From: Hyphomicrobiaceae bacterium
GTDB lineage: Bacteria; Pseudomonadota; Alphaproteobacteria; Rhizobiales; Hyphomicrobiaceae
Assembly: GCA_017353825.1 (NCBI GenBank)
Contig: JAFMSC010000213.1
Location: 1-7,196 of the forward strand
Reading direction: 5' to 3'
Length of the DNA: 7,196 nt
In this document: piece after piece, positions 1-5,455 of the stretch
Numbering within the stretch: the first letter of the stretch is position 1
Layout of the letters: every line of letters starts with the position of its first letter
Notes under the pieces: model-generated
What the model was told of the DNA's origin: nothing
What the model saw: only the letters and a program-made list of their open reading frames with translations
Databases searched by the model: none
Translations under genes and position numbers: made by a program

Positions 1-1
1 G

Positions 2-433
2 CGCCGCCAGCAGGAGCAGGAGCAACGGCGCCAGGCCGAGGAGGCCCAGCGTCGCCAGGCCGAGGAGGCGCGGCGCCACCAGCAGGAGCAGGAGCAACGG
101 CGCCAGGCCGAGGAGGCCCAGCGCCGCCAGGCCGAGGAGGCACGGCGCCACCAGCAGGAGCAGGAGCAACGCCGCCAGGCCGAGGAGGCACGGCGCCACC
201 AGCAGGAGCAGGAGCAACGCCGCCAGGCCGAGGAGGCCCAGCGTCGTCAGGCTGAGGAGGCACGGCGCCACCAGCAGGAGCAGGAGCAGCGCCGGCAGGC
301 CGAGGAGGCCCAGCGTCGTCAGTCGGAAGAGGCGCGGCGCCGCCAGGGGGACGAGGAGCAGCGCCGCCAAGGGGAAGAGGCACGGCGCCGCCAAACCGAG
401 CAGGAGCAGCGCCGGCGAGCCGAGGAGGAACAG
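2..433 (+). repeat. Nested 24-nt coding tandem repeats (48- and 72-nt higher-order units)
   Basis: The DNA repeats in frame with the protein. Units beginning CGCCRCCAGCAGGAGCAGG start at 2, 74, 146, 194 and 266, so spacings are 72, 72, 48 and 72 nt. More diverged units start at 338 and 386, 48 nt apart. All spacings are multiples of 24 nt (8 codons), so unit gain or loss keeps the frame. The first four or five units are nearly identical, which points to recent duplication or ongoing homogenisation. The pattern decays into degenerate 8-residue repeats up to about 727. Confidence 0.85.
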
Positions 434-1597
434 CGTAGACACGGGGATGAAACGCGTCGCCCTCAAGCTGAGGAGGCCCAGCGACCACAGTCCGAGGAGG
501 CCCGCCGACGGCATCTGGACGACAACCGGCGTCGGCAGATTGATGAGGAGCGGCGCCGACAAGCAGACCAGGAGCAACGGCGGCGGGCCGAGGACGACCA
601 GCGCCGGCAGGCGAATGACGCTCGGCGGCTGGATTGGGAGAACCGGGGTCGGCAGATCGAGGAGGCACGGCGCCGGCGAGCGGAGCAGGAGCAGCGGCGG
701 CGGGCCGAGGAGGCTCAGCGCCGGACGTTGCGGGCCCGGGAACGCTGGGAGGGGGCAGAGCGCCGCAAGGAGGAGGCCTACCTTGCGAAGCTGCACGGGT
801 GCAGGGTGCTGGCTCGCCTTGCGAAGAGAGACTACTTCCAGCTTGCCTGCGGCGGCTATCAGTTGACCGTGGTGTGCTCGTCCATCGAGTGTCCCGAGGC
901 CGGCGCCGAGATCAGACGCCGGCAAGAAGAGGAGGTGCGCCTTCGCCAGCGACGCGCGAGCCAAGAGGAAGAAGCCCTCCTCAGACTGCACGGCTGCACG
1001 ATGATCGGGCGCCCCGGTGGAACCGCTTATGAGCTCTCATGCGGCACGCATCGCCTCACCGTGGAGTGTTCGTGGCCCGAATGCCCCGAGGCCGGCGCGG
1101 AGCTCAGGCGTCGCCACGACAAACAGGCACAGGCGCGGGAAACCGATCGCCTGAAGCGCCTGGAGGAGGCCCTGCGCCGGCTCTACAACTGCCGAGTGGT
1201 GACGTGGCTGGACGACTCCCGATTTGACCTGATCTGCGGTGAGCAACACTTCATTGTCACTTGCTCATCGGAGGAGTGTCCTGAGGCCGGTCGGGAGCTC
1301 GCTCGCCGCCGGGCGCTCGCGAGGTCAGGCTGCACGGTGCTCGCGAGCCTGGGCCCACGCACCTATCAGGTGTCCTGCGGTCTGCACGGCTTCGTCGCGT
1401 TCTGCAGCTCGACGGAGTGCAATGAAGTTGATGACGAGATCACGGGGCGCTGGCAGGAAGCCCTCCGCAGGAGGCACGGCTGCCGGCTGATCACCCGAAT
1501 AGGTACATCCCGGCTCGACGTGCTCTGCGGGAATCGTCGCTTAAGGGTGGTTTGCTCGTCAATCGATTGCCCCGAGATCCGCGCAGCTCGCGAGTAA
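2..1597 (+). CDS. Repeat-rich charged-helix protein with five four-cysteine modules (5' end outside window)
   Basis: The frame is open from the left edge to TAA at 1595-1597, giving 531 visible residues. There is no start in the window: the TTG at 728 is only an internal Leu codon. Residues 1-242 are almost entirely Arg, Glu, Gln and Ala in 8-residue repeats of the RRQAEEAQ type, with RR and EE pairs four residues apart. That pattern suits a single alpha helix or coiled coil. Residues 264-531 hold five modules with Cys at 267/283/292/297, 332/347/356/361, 397/412/421/426, 444/459/468/473 and 494/509/518/523. Each follows C-x14-15-C-G-x7-C-S-x3-C-[PN]-E and is predicted to be beta-rich; charged helices join them. 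The spacing could bind zinc or form disulfides. No catalytic motif or membrane segment is visible. I do not recognise the family. The gene is certain as an open frame; its function is unknown. Confidence 0.85.
   Translation, partial: RRQQEQEQRRQAEEAQRRQAEEARRHQQEQEQRRQAEEAQRRQAEEARRHQQEQEQRRQAEEARRHQQEQEQRRQAEEAQRRQAEEARRHQQEQEQRRQAEEAQRRQSEEARRRQGDEEQRRQGEEARRRQTEQEQRRRAEEEQRRHGDETRRPQAEEAQRPQSEEARRRHLDDNRRRQIDEERRRQADQEQRRRAEDDQRRQANDARRLDWENRGRQIEEARRRRAEQEQRRRAEEAQRRTLRARERWEGAERRKEEAYLAKLHGCRVLARLAKRDYFQLACGGYQLTVVCSSIECPEAGAEIRRRQEEEVRLRQRRASQEEEALLRLHGCTMIGRPGGTAYELSCGTHRLTVECSWPECPEAGAELRRRHDKQAQARETDRLKRLEEALRRLYNCRVVTWLDDSRFDLICGEQHFIVTCSSEECPEAGRELARRRALARSGCTVLASLGPRTYQVSCGLHGFVAFCSSTECNEVDDEITGRWQEALRRRHGCRLITRIGTSRLDVLCGNRRLRVVCSSIDCPEIRAARE
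791..1594 (+). repeat. Five diverged protein modules with four conserved cysteines each
   Basis: Modules lie at about 791-922, 986-1114, 1181-1312, 1322-1450 and 1472-1594. First-Cys to first-Cys distances are 65, 65, 47 and 50 residues. All five share the Cys spacing, a Gly directly after the second Cys, a hydrophobic residue mid-way between Cys 2 and 3, a Ser after Cys 3, an acidic residue before Cys 4 and a Glu two residues after it. DNA identity between copies is low, so these are old duplications under protein-level constraint, unlike the fresh repeats upstream. Confidence 0.85.
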
Positions 1598-1739
1598 TGC
1601 GGAGGCTGAATGCCGGGCGCAGGAGCGGATCGCTTGCGTCGCTACGATCTACCCCATGGGAAGCTTTGCATTCTGGGAAGGTCATGGCGTTGCTCCATCG
1701 GGCACGGCCAGGCGAGTAGGCCGGATGCCCTTGTGCGGT
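1598..1739. other. Gap with no recognised gene
   Basis: This space follows the stop of the cysteine-module gene. I see no hairpin with a T-run that would make a clear intrinsic terminator, and no start with a ribosome binding site. Open frames reaching into it from the recombinase remnant on the minus strand carry no recognisable protein. Confidence 0.5.
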
Positions 1740-1944
1740 GACTCGGTGAACCTCCTCGATCGGCCGCACGTAGACCATCACCGTCTCGAGGCTCGCGTGC
1801 CTGGATAGCGGGCAATCTTGAGCGCCGGCACGTTGGACGCGGCCGCGCGCGACACCAGTCCCGGCGCCGGGCATGACGCGGGCTGCCGATGATGCGCTGC
1901 GAGGCGATGCTTCCGTTGATCAGGGCCGCAACCGCCCCTTGGTC
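1740..1944 (-). pseudogene. Tyrosine recombinase (integrase) C-terminal remnant, frameshifted
   Basis: Two minus-strand frames together read like the end of a phage-type integrase. One frame gives GLVSRAAASNVPALKIARY (1861-1805). The frame offset by one base gives SRHASLETVMVYVRPIEE (about 1805-1752), ending in the typical [R/G]HxSxxT-x-Y motif. The probable nucleophile Tyr codon is at 1772-1770. Restoring one base near 1804 would join them as ARYxRHASLE, so a one-base deletion is the simplest explanation. A third frame upstream (DQGAVAALINGSIASQ, 1944-1897) may be an earlier part of the same domain. The first catalytic Arg box is not intact and no full catalytic domain exists, so this should be inactive. 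The call rests on motif resemblance only. Confidence 0.55.
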
Positions 1945-1968
1945 CTGCTGATTAATGCCAATGCGGCT

Positions 1969-2136
1969 GGCCAGCGCCCACCAGGAGGCGAGCGCGAGCG
2001 GAATTCCGACGAACAGGGCCATCCCCACAGTATAGCCGGGGTTGCGGACGAACCGGTACGGCCCCGACGTGATCACCCGCTGCTCGCCCTGGGCGAGGCC
2101 GACCATCGCATGACATATGAGTAATAGATTGATCAC
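1969..2136 (-). pseudogene. Isoprenylcysteine carboxyl methyltransferase-like fragment
   Basis: The minus-strand frame from GTG at 2136 contains GPYRFVRNPGYTVGM (about 2064-2020) followed by a hydrophobic stretch ending in ASWWALA (to 1969). GPYxxVRxPxY next to a membrane helix is the signature of the isoprenylcysteine carboxyl methyltransferase / phospholipid methyltransferase family, small integral membrane proteins that use S-adenosylmethionine. Intact members are roughly 150-220 residues with several membrane helices. Here only about 55 residues match, the upstream helices are absent, and the frame runs straight into sequence resembling an integrase. It is therefore a truncated leftover fused to other debris. 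A short expressed peptide cannot be excluded but is unlikely. Confidence 0.55.
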
Positions 2137-2140
2137 AATC
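2127..2140. promoter_or_regulatory. Inverted repeat GATTG-N4-CAATC
   Basis: A perfect 5-bp inverted repeat with a 4-bp spacer lies at the left edge of the AT-rich block upstream of the toxin-antitoxin promoter. A second perfect palindrome, AATGATCATT, sits at 2160-2169, upstream of the proposed -35. Both share the core TGATCA or GATCA. They may be regulator sites, but short palindromes in AT-rich DNA are common, so this is weak. Confidence 0.25.
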
Positions 2141-2182
2141 GCAACCTAACGTAAAATCTAATGATCATTTTAGTCTACACGC

Positions 2183-2211
2183 TTGCATCAACCCATCTAA
2201 TGCGCTATAAA
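2183..2211 (+). promoter_or_regulatory. Sigma-70-type promoter of the hipBA operon
   Basis: TTGCAT (2183-2188) and TATAAA (2206-2211) are separated by 17 bp, the optimal spacing, and lie in the most AT-rich 100 bases of the window (35 of 100 G+C over 2161-2260). The predicted transcript start is near 2218, leaving a leader of about 40 nt before the antitoxin start at 2260. Confidence 0.55.
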
Positions 2212-2224
2212 TTAATCAAAAATG

Positions 2225-2242
2225 CCTATTAGTGCTCATAGG
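2225..2242. promoter_or_regulatory. Candidate HipB operator, CCTAT-N8-ATAGG
   Basis: Two perfect 5-bp inverted arms are separated by 8 bp just after the predicted transcript start. E. coli HipB binds sites of the form TATCC-N8-GGATA, so arm length and spacing match although the arm sequence differs. The right arm overlaps the start of the AGGAAGGAA ribosome binding site. Binding by the antitoxin here could repress its own operon. This is an inference from geometry. Confidence 0.4.
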
Positions 2243-2248
2243 AAGGAA
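2240..2248 (+). promoter_or_regulatory. Ribosome binding site of hipB
   Basis: AGGAAGGAA ends 11 nt before the ATG at 2260, slightly long but usable. A second purine stretch, AAGGGA (2253-2258), is only 1 nt from the ATG and too close to act. The site supports ATG 2260 as the start. Confidence 0.5.
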
Positions 2249-2259
2249 CATTAAGGGAT

Positions 2260-2601
2260 ATGCGTACACCAAAATCGAAGGCTGCTCTGCCGCTGCCGGT
2301 GAAGCACGCTCTACGCAAGCTCGGACAGGACATCGCGCTTGCCCGCAAGCGTCGTCGCATCACCACGACGCTGATGTCGGAGCGCGCGTTCATCACTAGG
2401 AATACACTCAAGCGTGCCGAGAGCGGGGACGCAGGCGTCTCAATTGGCATCTACGCAACGCTGCTCTTTGTCCTCGGAATGGTGGATCGCTTGGCGGAAC
2501 TCGCCGATCCAGGTCGAGACGCATTGGCTGTCGCACTGGAGGAGGAACGGATTCCAAGGCGGATTCGAACACCGAGAGGCGCTGAGGGGCTTCTGCCTTG
2601 A
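2260..2601 (+). CDS. hipB: HipB-like antitoxin, XRE-family helix-turn-helix regulator
   Basis: This 113-residue protein is the likely antitoxin of the pair. Such proteins bind operator DNA through a helix-turn-helix, repress their own operon and hold the HipA kinase inactive. Residues about 18-74 look like an XRE/Cro HTH: a helix LGQDIALARKRRR, then TLMSERAFITRNTLKRAESG in the place where family members carry the turn and recognition helix, then hydrophobic helices to about residue 74. E. coli HipB is about 88 residues, so this one has a modest N-terminal extension and a charged C-terminal tail (EEERIPRRIR). ATG 2260 was chosen for its upstream purine-rich site. The stop TGA at 2599-2601 overlaps the start of hipA. 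The main support for a HipB role is the overlapping hipA gene; the HTH alone could be any XRE regulator. Confidence 0.85.
   Translation: MRTPKSKAALPLPVKHALRKLGQDIALARKRRRITTTLMSERAFITRNTLKRAESGDAGVSIGIYATLLFVLGMVDRLAELADPGRDALAVALEEERIPRRIRTPRGAEGLLP
2584..2589 (+). promoter_or_regulatory. Ribosome binding site of hipA
   Basis: GAGGGG lies within the last codons of hipB, 8 nt before a TTG. Together with the overlapping stop and start (TTGA, 2598-2601) it supports TTG 2598 as the hipA start and suggests translational coupling to the antitoxin. Confidence 0.6.
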
Positions 2602-3923
2602 CCCGCAAGCTCCTTGTCTATGTGGATCTGGGTGGCAAACCGATACGTGTTGGTCAATTGTGGACGCGTGCTAAGGGCAAACAAGAAAGCGCATCCTTCC
2701 AGTACGATCCGACTTGGTTGAGAAACCCCTTCAAGTTCGCGCTGGGTCCAACGTTGCCCCTTGGTGGCGCGGCCTTGCACACCCGTCGTCCTCTCTTCGG
2801 TGCGTTCTCCGATTCCGCTCCCGATAGCTGGGGGCGGAGATTGATGCGCCTCCACGAGCGCGAGGATGCCAAAAAGGAAGGCCGAGATGCACGCACCCTC
2901 ATGCAAGTGGACTACCTTGCTGGGGTGGACGACGAAACCAGGATGGGCGCCCTTCGGTATAAGAACAACGCGGACGACGAGACGTTTCAAAGCGCAACAG
3001 AGCAACGTGTGCCGCCACTTGTTCGCCTGCGGGCGCTGTTGAATGCGAGCAGCCGAGTAGCCGCAGAGAAGGAGACTAGGAGGGATATCCAGTTGCTCCT
3101 GAAGCCAGGCTCCGCACTTGGCGGCGCCCGGCCAAAGGCGACGATACGGGATACAAGCGGTCGGCTGCTTCTCGCCAAGTTTCCCAAATCTGATGACCGA
3201 TGGCCTTGGACATTGTGGGAGGATGTCGCGCTCGGTCTGGCCGGCCAGGCGTTGATCTCGGTACCAGAGCACAGGATCGGGCACGTTCTGCTGCAGCCAG
3301 TTCTCATGCTCGTCCGCTTCGACCGTGGAGCCGGTAGTTCGCGCATCCCCTTCTTGTCAGCGATGACGGCGTTAGATGCTACCGACAATGACGAGGGGCG
3401 GAGCTACCTTGAGATCCTTGACTTCATTCGGCAAGAGGGCGCAGACCCGCAGGCGGATGCGCGTCAACTCTGGCGTCGCATGGTGTTCAATGTCTTGATC
3501 TCGAACACTGATGATCACCCCCGAAATCATGGGTTCTTGCGCACGTCTAAGGGTTGGGTGCTCGCTCCAGCATATGACTTGAACCCCGCCCCAGACAGCC
3601 CGCGCGTGCACAGCATGGCGTTGAACGAAATCGATCCCGTGGCATCCTTGGACACGTTGCTCAGCGTCGCGCCGAGCTTCGGGATTTCAAGAGACGATTC
3701 CACGACGATCGTATCTGAGGTTGCCGCTGCCGTCAGCAATTGGCGCAATGCCGCAACAGAAAGAGGTCTCACAAAGCAAGATCAGGAGCGGATGGAGCCT
3801 GCGTTCGAGCACGACGATCTGAGGCAGGCGCGGAAGCTAATTGTTACTTCGCATCATGGGCAACCTTCCAAGCGCAGGAAGGGACGGAGCGGAAGGAAGG
3901 CGCCGCGCCGGGTCGCGTTATGA
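2598..3923 (+). CDS. hipA: HipA-family serine/threonine kinase toxin
   Basis: This 441-residue protein matches the usual HipA length of about 440. HipA kinases phosphorylate cytoplasmic targets (glutamyl-tRNA synthetase in E. coli), halting translation until the antitoxin counters them. The N-terminal subdomain starts at once (LLVYVDLGGKPIRVG) and includes FSDSAPDSWGRRL at about 70-82. The ATP loop reads GSALGGARPKA (171-181) and a likely ATP-binding Lys is in LAKFPK (192-197). The catalytic loop is NTDDHPRNHGF (303-313), with Asp305 or Asp306 and Asn310 in the NxDxHxxN pattern. The metal-binding motif is PAYDLNP (324-330, Asp327). All core kinase motifs are present, so it is probably active. 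The start is TTG, overlapping hipB by 4 nt. The tail from about residue 424 is rich in Lys and Arg. The position matching the autophosphorylated Ser150 of E. coli HipA appears to be Ala173, with Ser172 beside it. Confidence 0.92.
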   Translation: MTRKLLVYVDLGGKPIRVGQLWTRAKGKQESASFQYDPTWLRNPFKFALGPTLPLGGAALHTRRPLFGAFSDSAPDSWGRRLMRLHEREDAKKEGRDARTLMQVDYLAGVDDETRMGALRYKNNADDETFQSATEQRVPPLVRLRALLNASSRVAAEKETRRDIQLLLKPGSALGGARPKATIRDTSGRLLLAKFPKSDDRWPWTLWEDVALGLAGQALISVPEHRIGHVLLQPVLMLVRFDRGAGSSRIPFLSAMTALDATDNDEGRSYLEILDFIRQEGADPQADARQLWRRMVFNVLISNTDDHPRNHGFLRTSKGWVLAPAYDLNPAPDSPRVHSMALNEIDPVASLDTLLSVAPSFGISRDDSTTIVSEVAAAVSNWRNAATERGLTKQDQERMEPAFEHDDLRQARKLIVTSHHGQPSKRRKGRSGRKAPRRVAL

Positions 3924-4188
3924 ATATTCTCCATGCAGTCAGGTCCGATAGATTGCCTTCGTCCGAGACGTCGGCACGGGGCGCCGCGAGCGCGACGAAA
4001 GTTGCAACCGGAATTGCCACCGGACGGGCAGGGATGGGAAGGTAGCGACCGGGACAACAGGTAGGCACGCCAACGGGCCATTGGCACACGGCCATCGGCA
4101 AATCATGTTCGACCGGTTTGGTTGCTCGTCTGATCGCGGCGTTCGTCCATCTCGCCATTACATCACGGAAGTATCGATACCCGCTAAG
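3924..4188. other. Gap between convergent hipA and dehydrogenase genes, no recognised gene
   Basis: Both flanking genes end here, so terminators are expected, but I see no strong GC hairpin followed by a T-run on either strand. A perfect 10-bp palindrome GTATCGATAC at 4171-4180 lies 8 bases past the dehydrogenase stop but has no T-tract. Minus-strand open frames across the gap show no recognisable domain. Confidence 0.5.
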
Positions 4189-5232
4189 CTAGGCGTTCGG
4201 CCCACGCTGCATCGAGACCGGCTGCCAGCGGTGCAAGCCACTGGCGGCAAGCACCGTCGGATTGACACAAGACAGCGGCCAGCGCCCCGAAAGGGCCAGA
4301 GCGAGCTCTCGCCCCACTCGACGCTTGCGCGCGGGGTCGAAGCGCGCGGAGGCCGAGGCGTTGTGCGGTGACAGGATCACGTGTGGCATCTTCAACAGTG
4401 GGTTGTCAGCACGCGCGGGCTCGGTCTGGAACACGTCCAGCCCGGCTCCGGCAATCCATTTCTCCTGAAGCGCTCGGATCAGGGCCTGCTCGATGACCGT
4501 CGCACCGCGCCCCGTGTTGATGAAGATCGCGGTCGGCTTCATCTGGCGGAAATGCTCCTCCTTGAGAAAGCCAACGGCCTCTGGCGTGGCCGGTAGGTGC
4601 ATGGAGATGAAATCCGAGCGGCTCAGCACGTCCGAGAGACCGGCAGGCTCGACCCCGCGCTCCGAGACCTCAAGTTCGTCGATGAATGGATCGAAGGCCA
4701 GCATGCGCAGCCCGAACGCCCGTGCTCGCTCCGCCACCGCGCGCGCGACCCGGCCGAAGGCTATGAAGCCCAGGGTCTGCCCCATCAGCCGCGGCACCTG
4801 CAGAAGCTGCGGCCGGCCTTCGGACCACCGGCCTTCACGCACCATGCGGTCTTGCTCGATCGCCCGGCGATGGGTGGCCAGCAGAAGCATCATGGCATGG
4901 TCCGCTACCTCCTCGATGAAGGTGTCGGGACAATTGGTGACGGGAATGCCCTTGTCGGTGGCGGCGGCGACGTCAACGTAGTCGACGCCTACCGTTGCCA
5001 GTGCGATGATGCGGCACTTCTCCAGGGCCTGGATCATCTGGGCATTGAACCGCATGCCTTTGGCGTAGACCGCGTCGGCATCCCTAGCCGCAGAGATGAA
5101 GCCCTCCTGCGTTGGGGGGCACTCGACAATCTCGGCATCAAGCCCCTCGAGAGCCTCCATCTCGTAGACGTAGCCGCCGCCGGCAGCGCTGAACGATGCA
5201 CCGGCGGGTGTGACAATGCGAAATCTGGGCAT
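4189..5232 (-). CDS. D-2-hydroxyacid dehydrogenase (NAD-dependent)
   Basis: This 347-residue protein is the normal size for the D-isomer-specific 2-hydroxyacid dehydrogenases, cytoplasmic dimers that interconvert (R)-2-hydroxy acids and 2-oxo acids. The substrate-binding domain (about 1-105 and the C-terminal helix) contains ATVGVDYVDVAAATDKGIPV (79-98), and GMRFNAQMI is at 59-67. The nucleotide-binding domain spans about 106-295. Its fold motif is LGFIAFGRVARAVA (154-167), and Asp181 follows the second strand, favouring NAD over NADP. The catalytic triad is visible: Arg242 in NTGRG, Glu271 in TEP, His290 in SPHN. The glycine loop is odd: A158-x-G160-x-x-A163 where GxGxxG is usual. The ATG is preceded by AGGA (complement of 5242-5245) with 9 nt spacing. 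It is transcribed away from a TPP enzyme. Related families include phosphoglycerate, glyoxylate/hydroxypyruvate and phosphonate dehydrogenases, so the substrate is open. Confidence 0.92.
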   Translation of the reverse strand: MPRFRIVTPAGASFSAAGGGYVYEMEALEGLDAEIVECPPTQEGFISAARDADAVYAKGMRFNAQMIQALEKCRIIALATVGVDYVDVAAATDKGIPVTNCPDTFIEEVADHAMMLLLATHRRAIEQDRMVREGRWSEGRPQLLQVPRLMGQTLGFIAFGRVARAVAERARAFGLRMLAFDPFIDELEVSERGVEPAGLSDVLSRSDFISMHLPATPEAVGFLKEEHFRQMKPTAIFINTGRGATVIEQALIRALQEKWIAGAGLDVFQTEPARADNPLLKMPHVILSPHNASASARFDPARKRRVGRELALALSGRWPLSCVNPTVLAASGLHRWQPVSMQRGPNA

Positions 5233-5289
5233 GGCTCTTTTTCCTGACGAGTCTAGCGATGATGCTGGGCGGCGAGGCGTAGTCGCCTT

Positions 5290-5327
5290 ACTCCTTCATG
5301 GTGCCCATACTCCTTCATGGTGCCCAT
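5290..5327. repeat. Perfect 19-bp tandem direct repeat with internal dyads
   Basis: ACTCCTTCATGGTGCCCAT occurs twice head to tail (5290-5308 and 5309-5327). Each copy ends in the inverted repeat ATGG-N3-CCAT (5298-5308 and 5317-5327), giving two dyads spaced 19 bp apart, close to two helical turns. It lies 58 bp upstream of the dehydrogenase start and about 290 bp upstream of the TPP gene. A paired regulator site is possible; a chance slippage duplication is the alternative. Confidence 0.6.
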
Positions 5328-5455
5328 GAGTGAGGCAACGTATTAGTCGACGAAGCAGGAAGAGAAGATGGCGACAGGCAGCGATCGATGAGGGCGCCTG
5401 CCATCGGCGCTCCATTCTCTTCGCGCAAGGACAGGAAGTGCGCTAGGACTGGGCT
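5328..5455. other. Remainder of divergent intergenic region, no recognised gene
   Basis: With the repeat and the small frame that follows, this is the control region between the divergent dehydrogenase and TPP genes. I searched both strands for a -35/-10 pair at 16-18 bp spacing and found none that is convincing. TAATAC on the minus strand near 5345-5340 could be a -10 element but lacks a matching -35. Confidence 0.4.

Noticed and set aside
2..433. Tandem repeats as a CRISPR array
   Set aside because: Repeats are contiguous, in frame, and code for protein, with no unique spacers between them.
447..1032. Open frames of 132 and 139 codons on the + strand inside the cysteine-module gene
   Set aside because: They are out of frame with the repeat protein, whose 8-residue periodicity and module conservation identify the true frame.
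728..1597. TTG at 728 as the real start of the cysteine-module protein
   Set aside because: The same frame is open and repetitive for the whole 242 codons upstream, so the TTG is an internal Leu codon.
2451..3284. 277-codon minus-strand open frame opposite hipA
   Set aside because: It shows no domain, and the opposite strand carries a full set of HipA kinase motifs.
3844..4158. 104-codon minus-strand open frame between hipA and the dehydrogenase
   Set aside because: It overlaps the hipA 3' end, lacks a ribosome binding site and has no recognisable domain.
4171..4180. Perfect palindrome GTATCGATAC after the dehydrogenase stop, as a terminator
   Set aside because: The stem is short and AT-containing, would have no loop, and lacks a T-run.
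4597..5247. 216-codon plus-strand open frame opposite the dehydrogenase
   Set aside because: Antisense shadow of a complete dehydrogenase with an intact catalytic triad.
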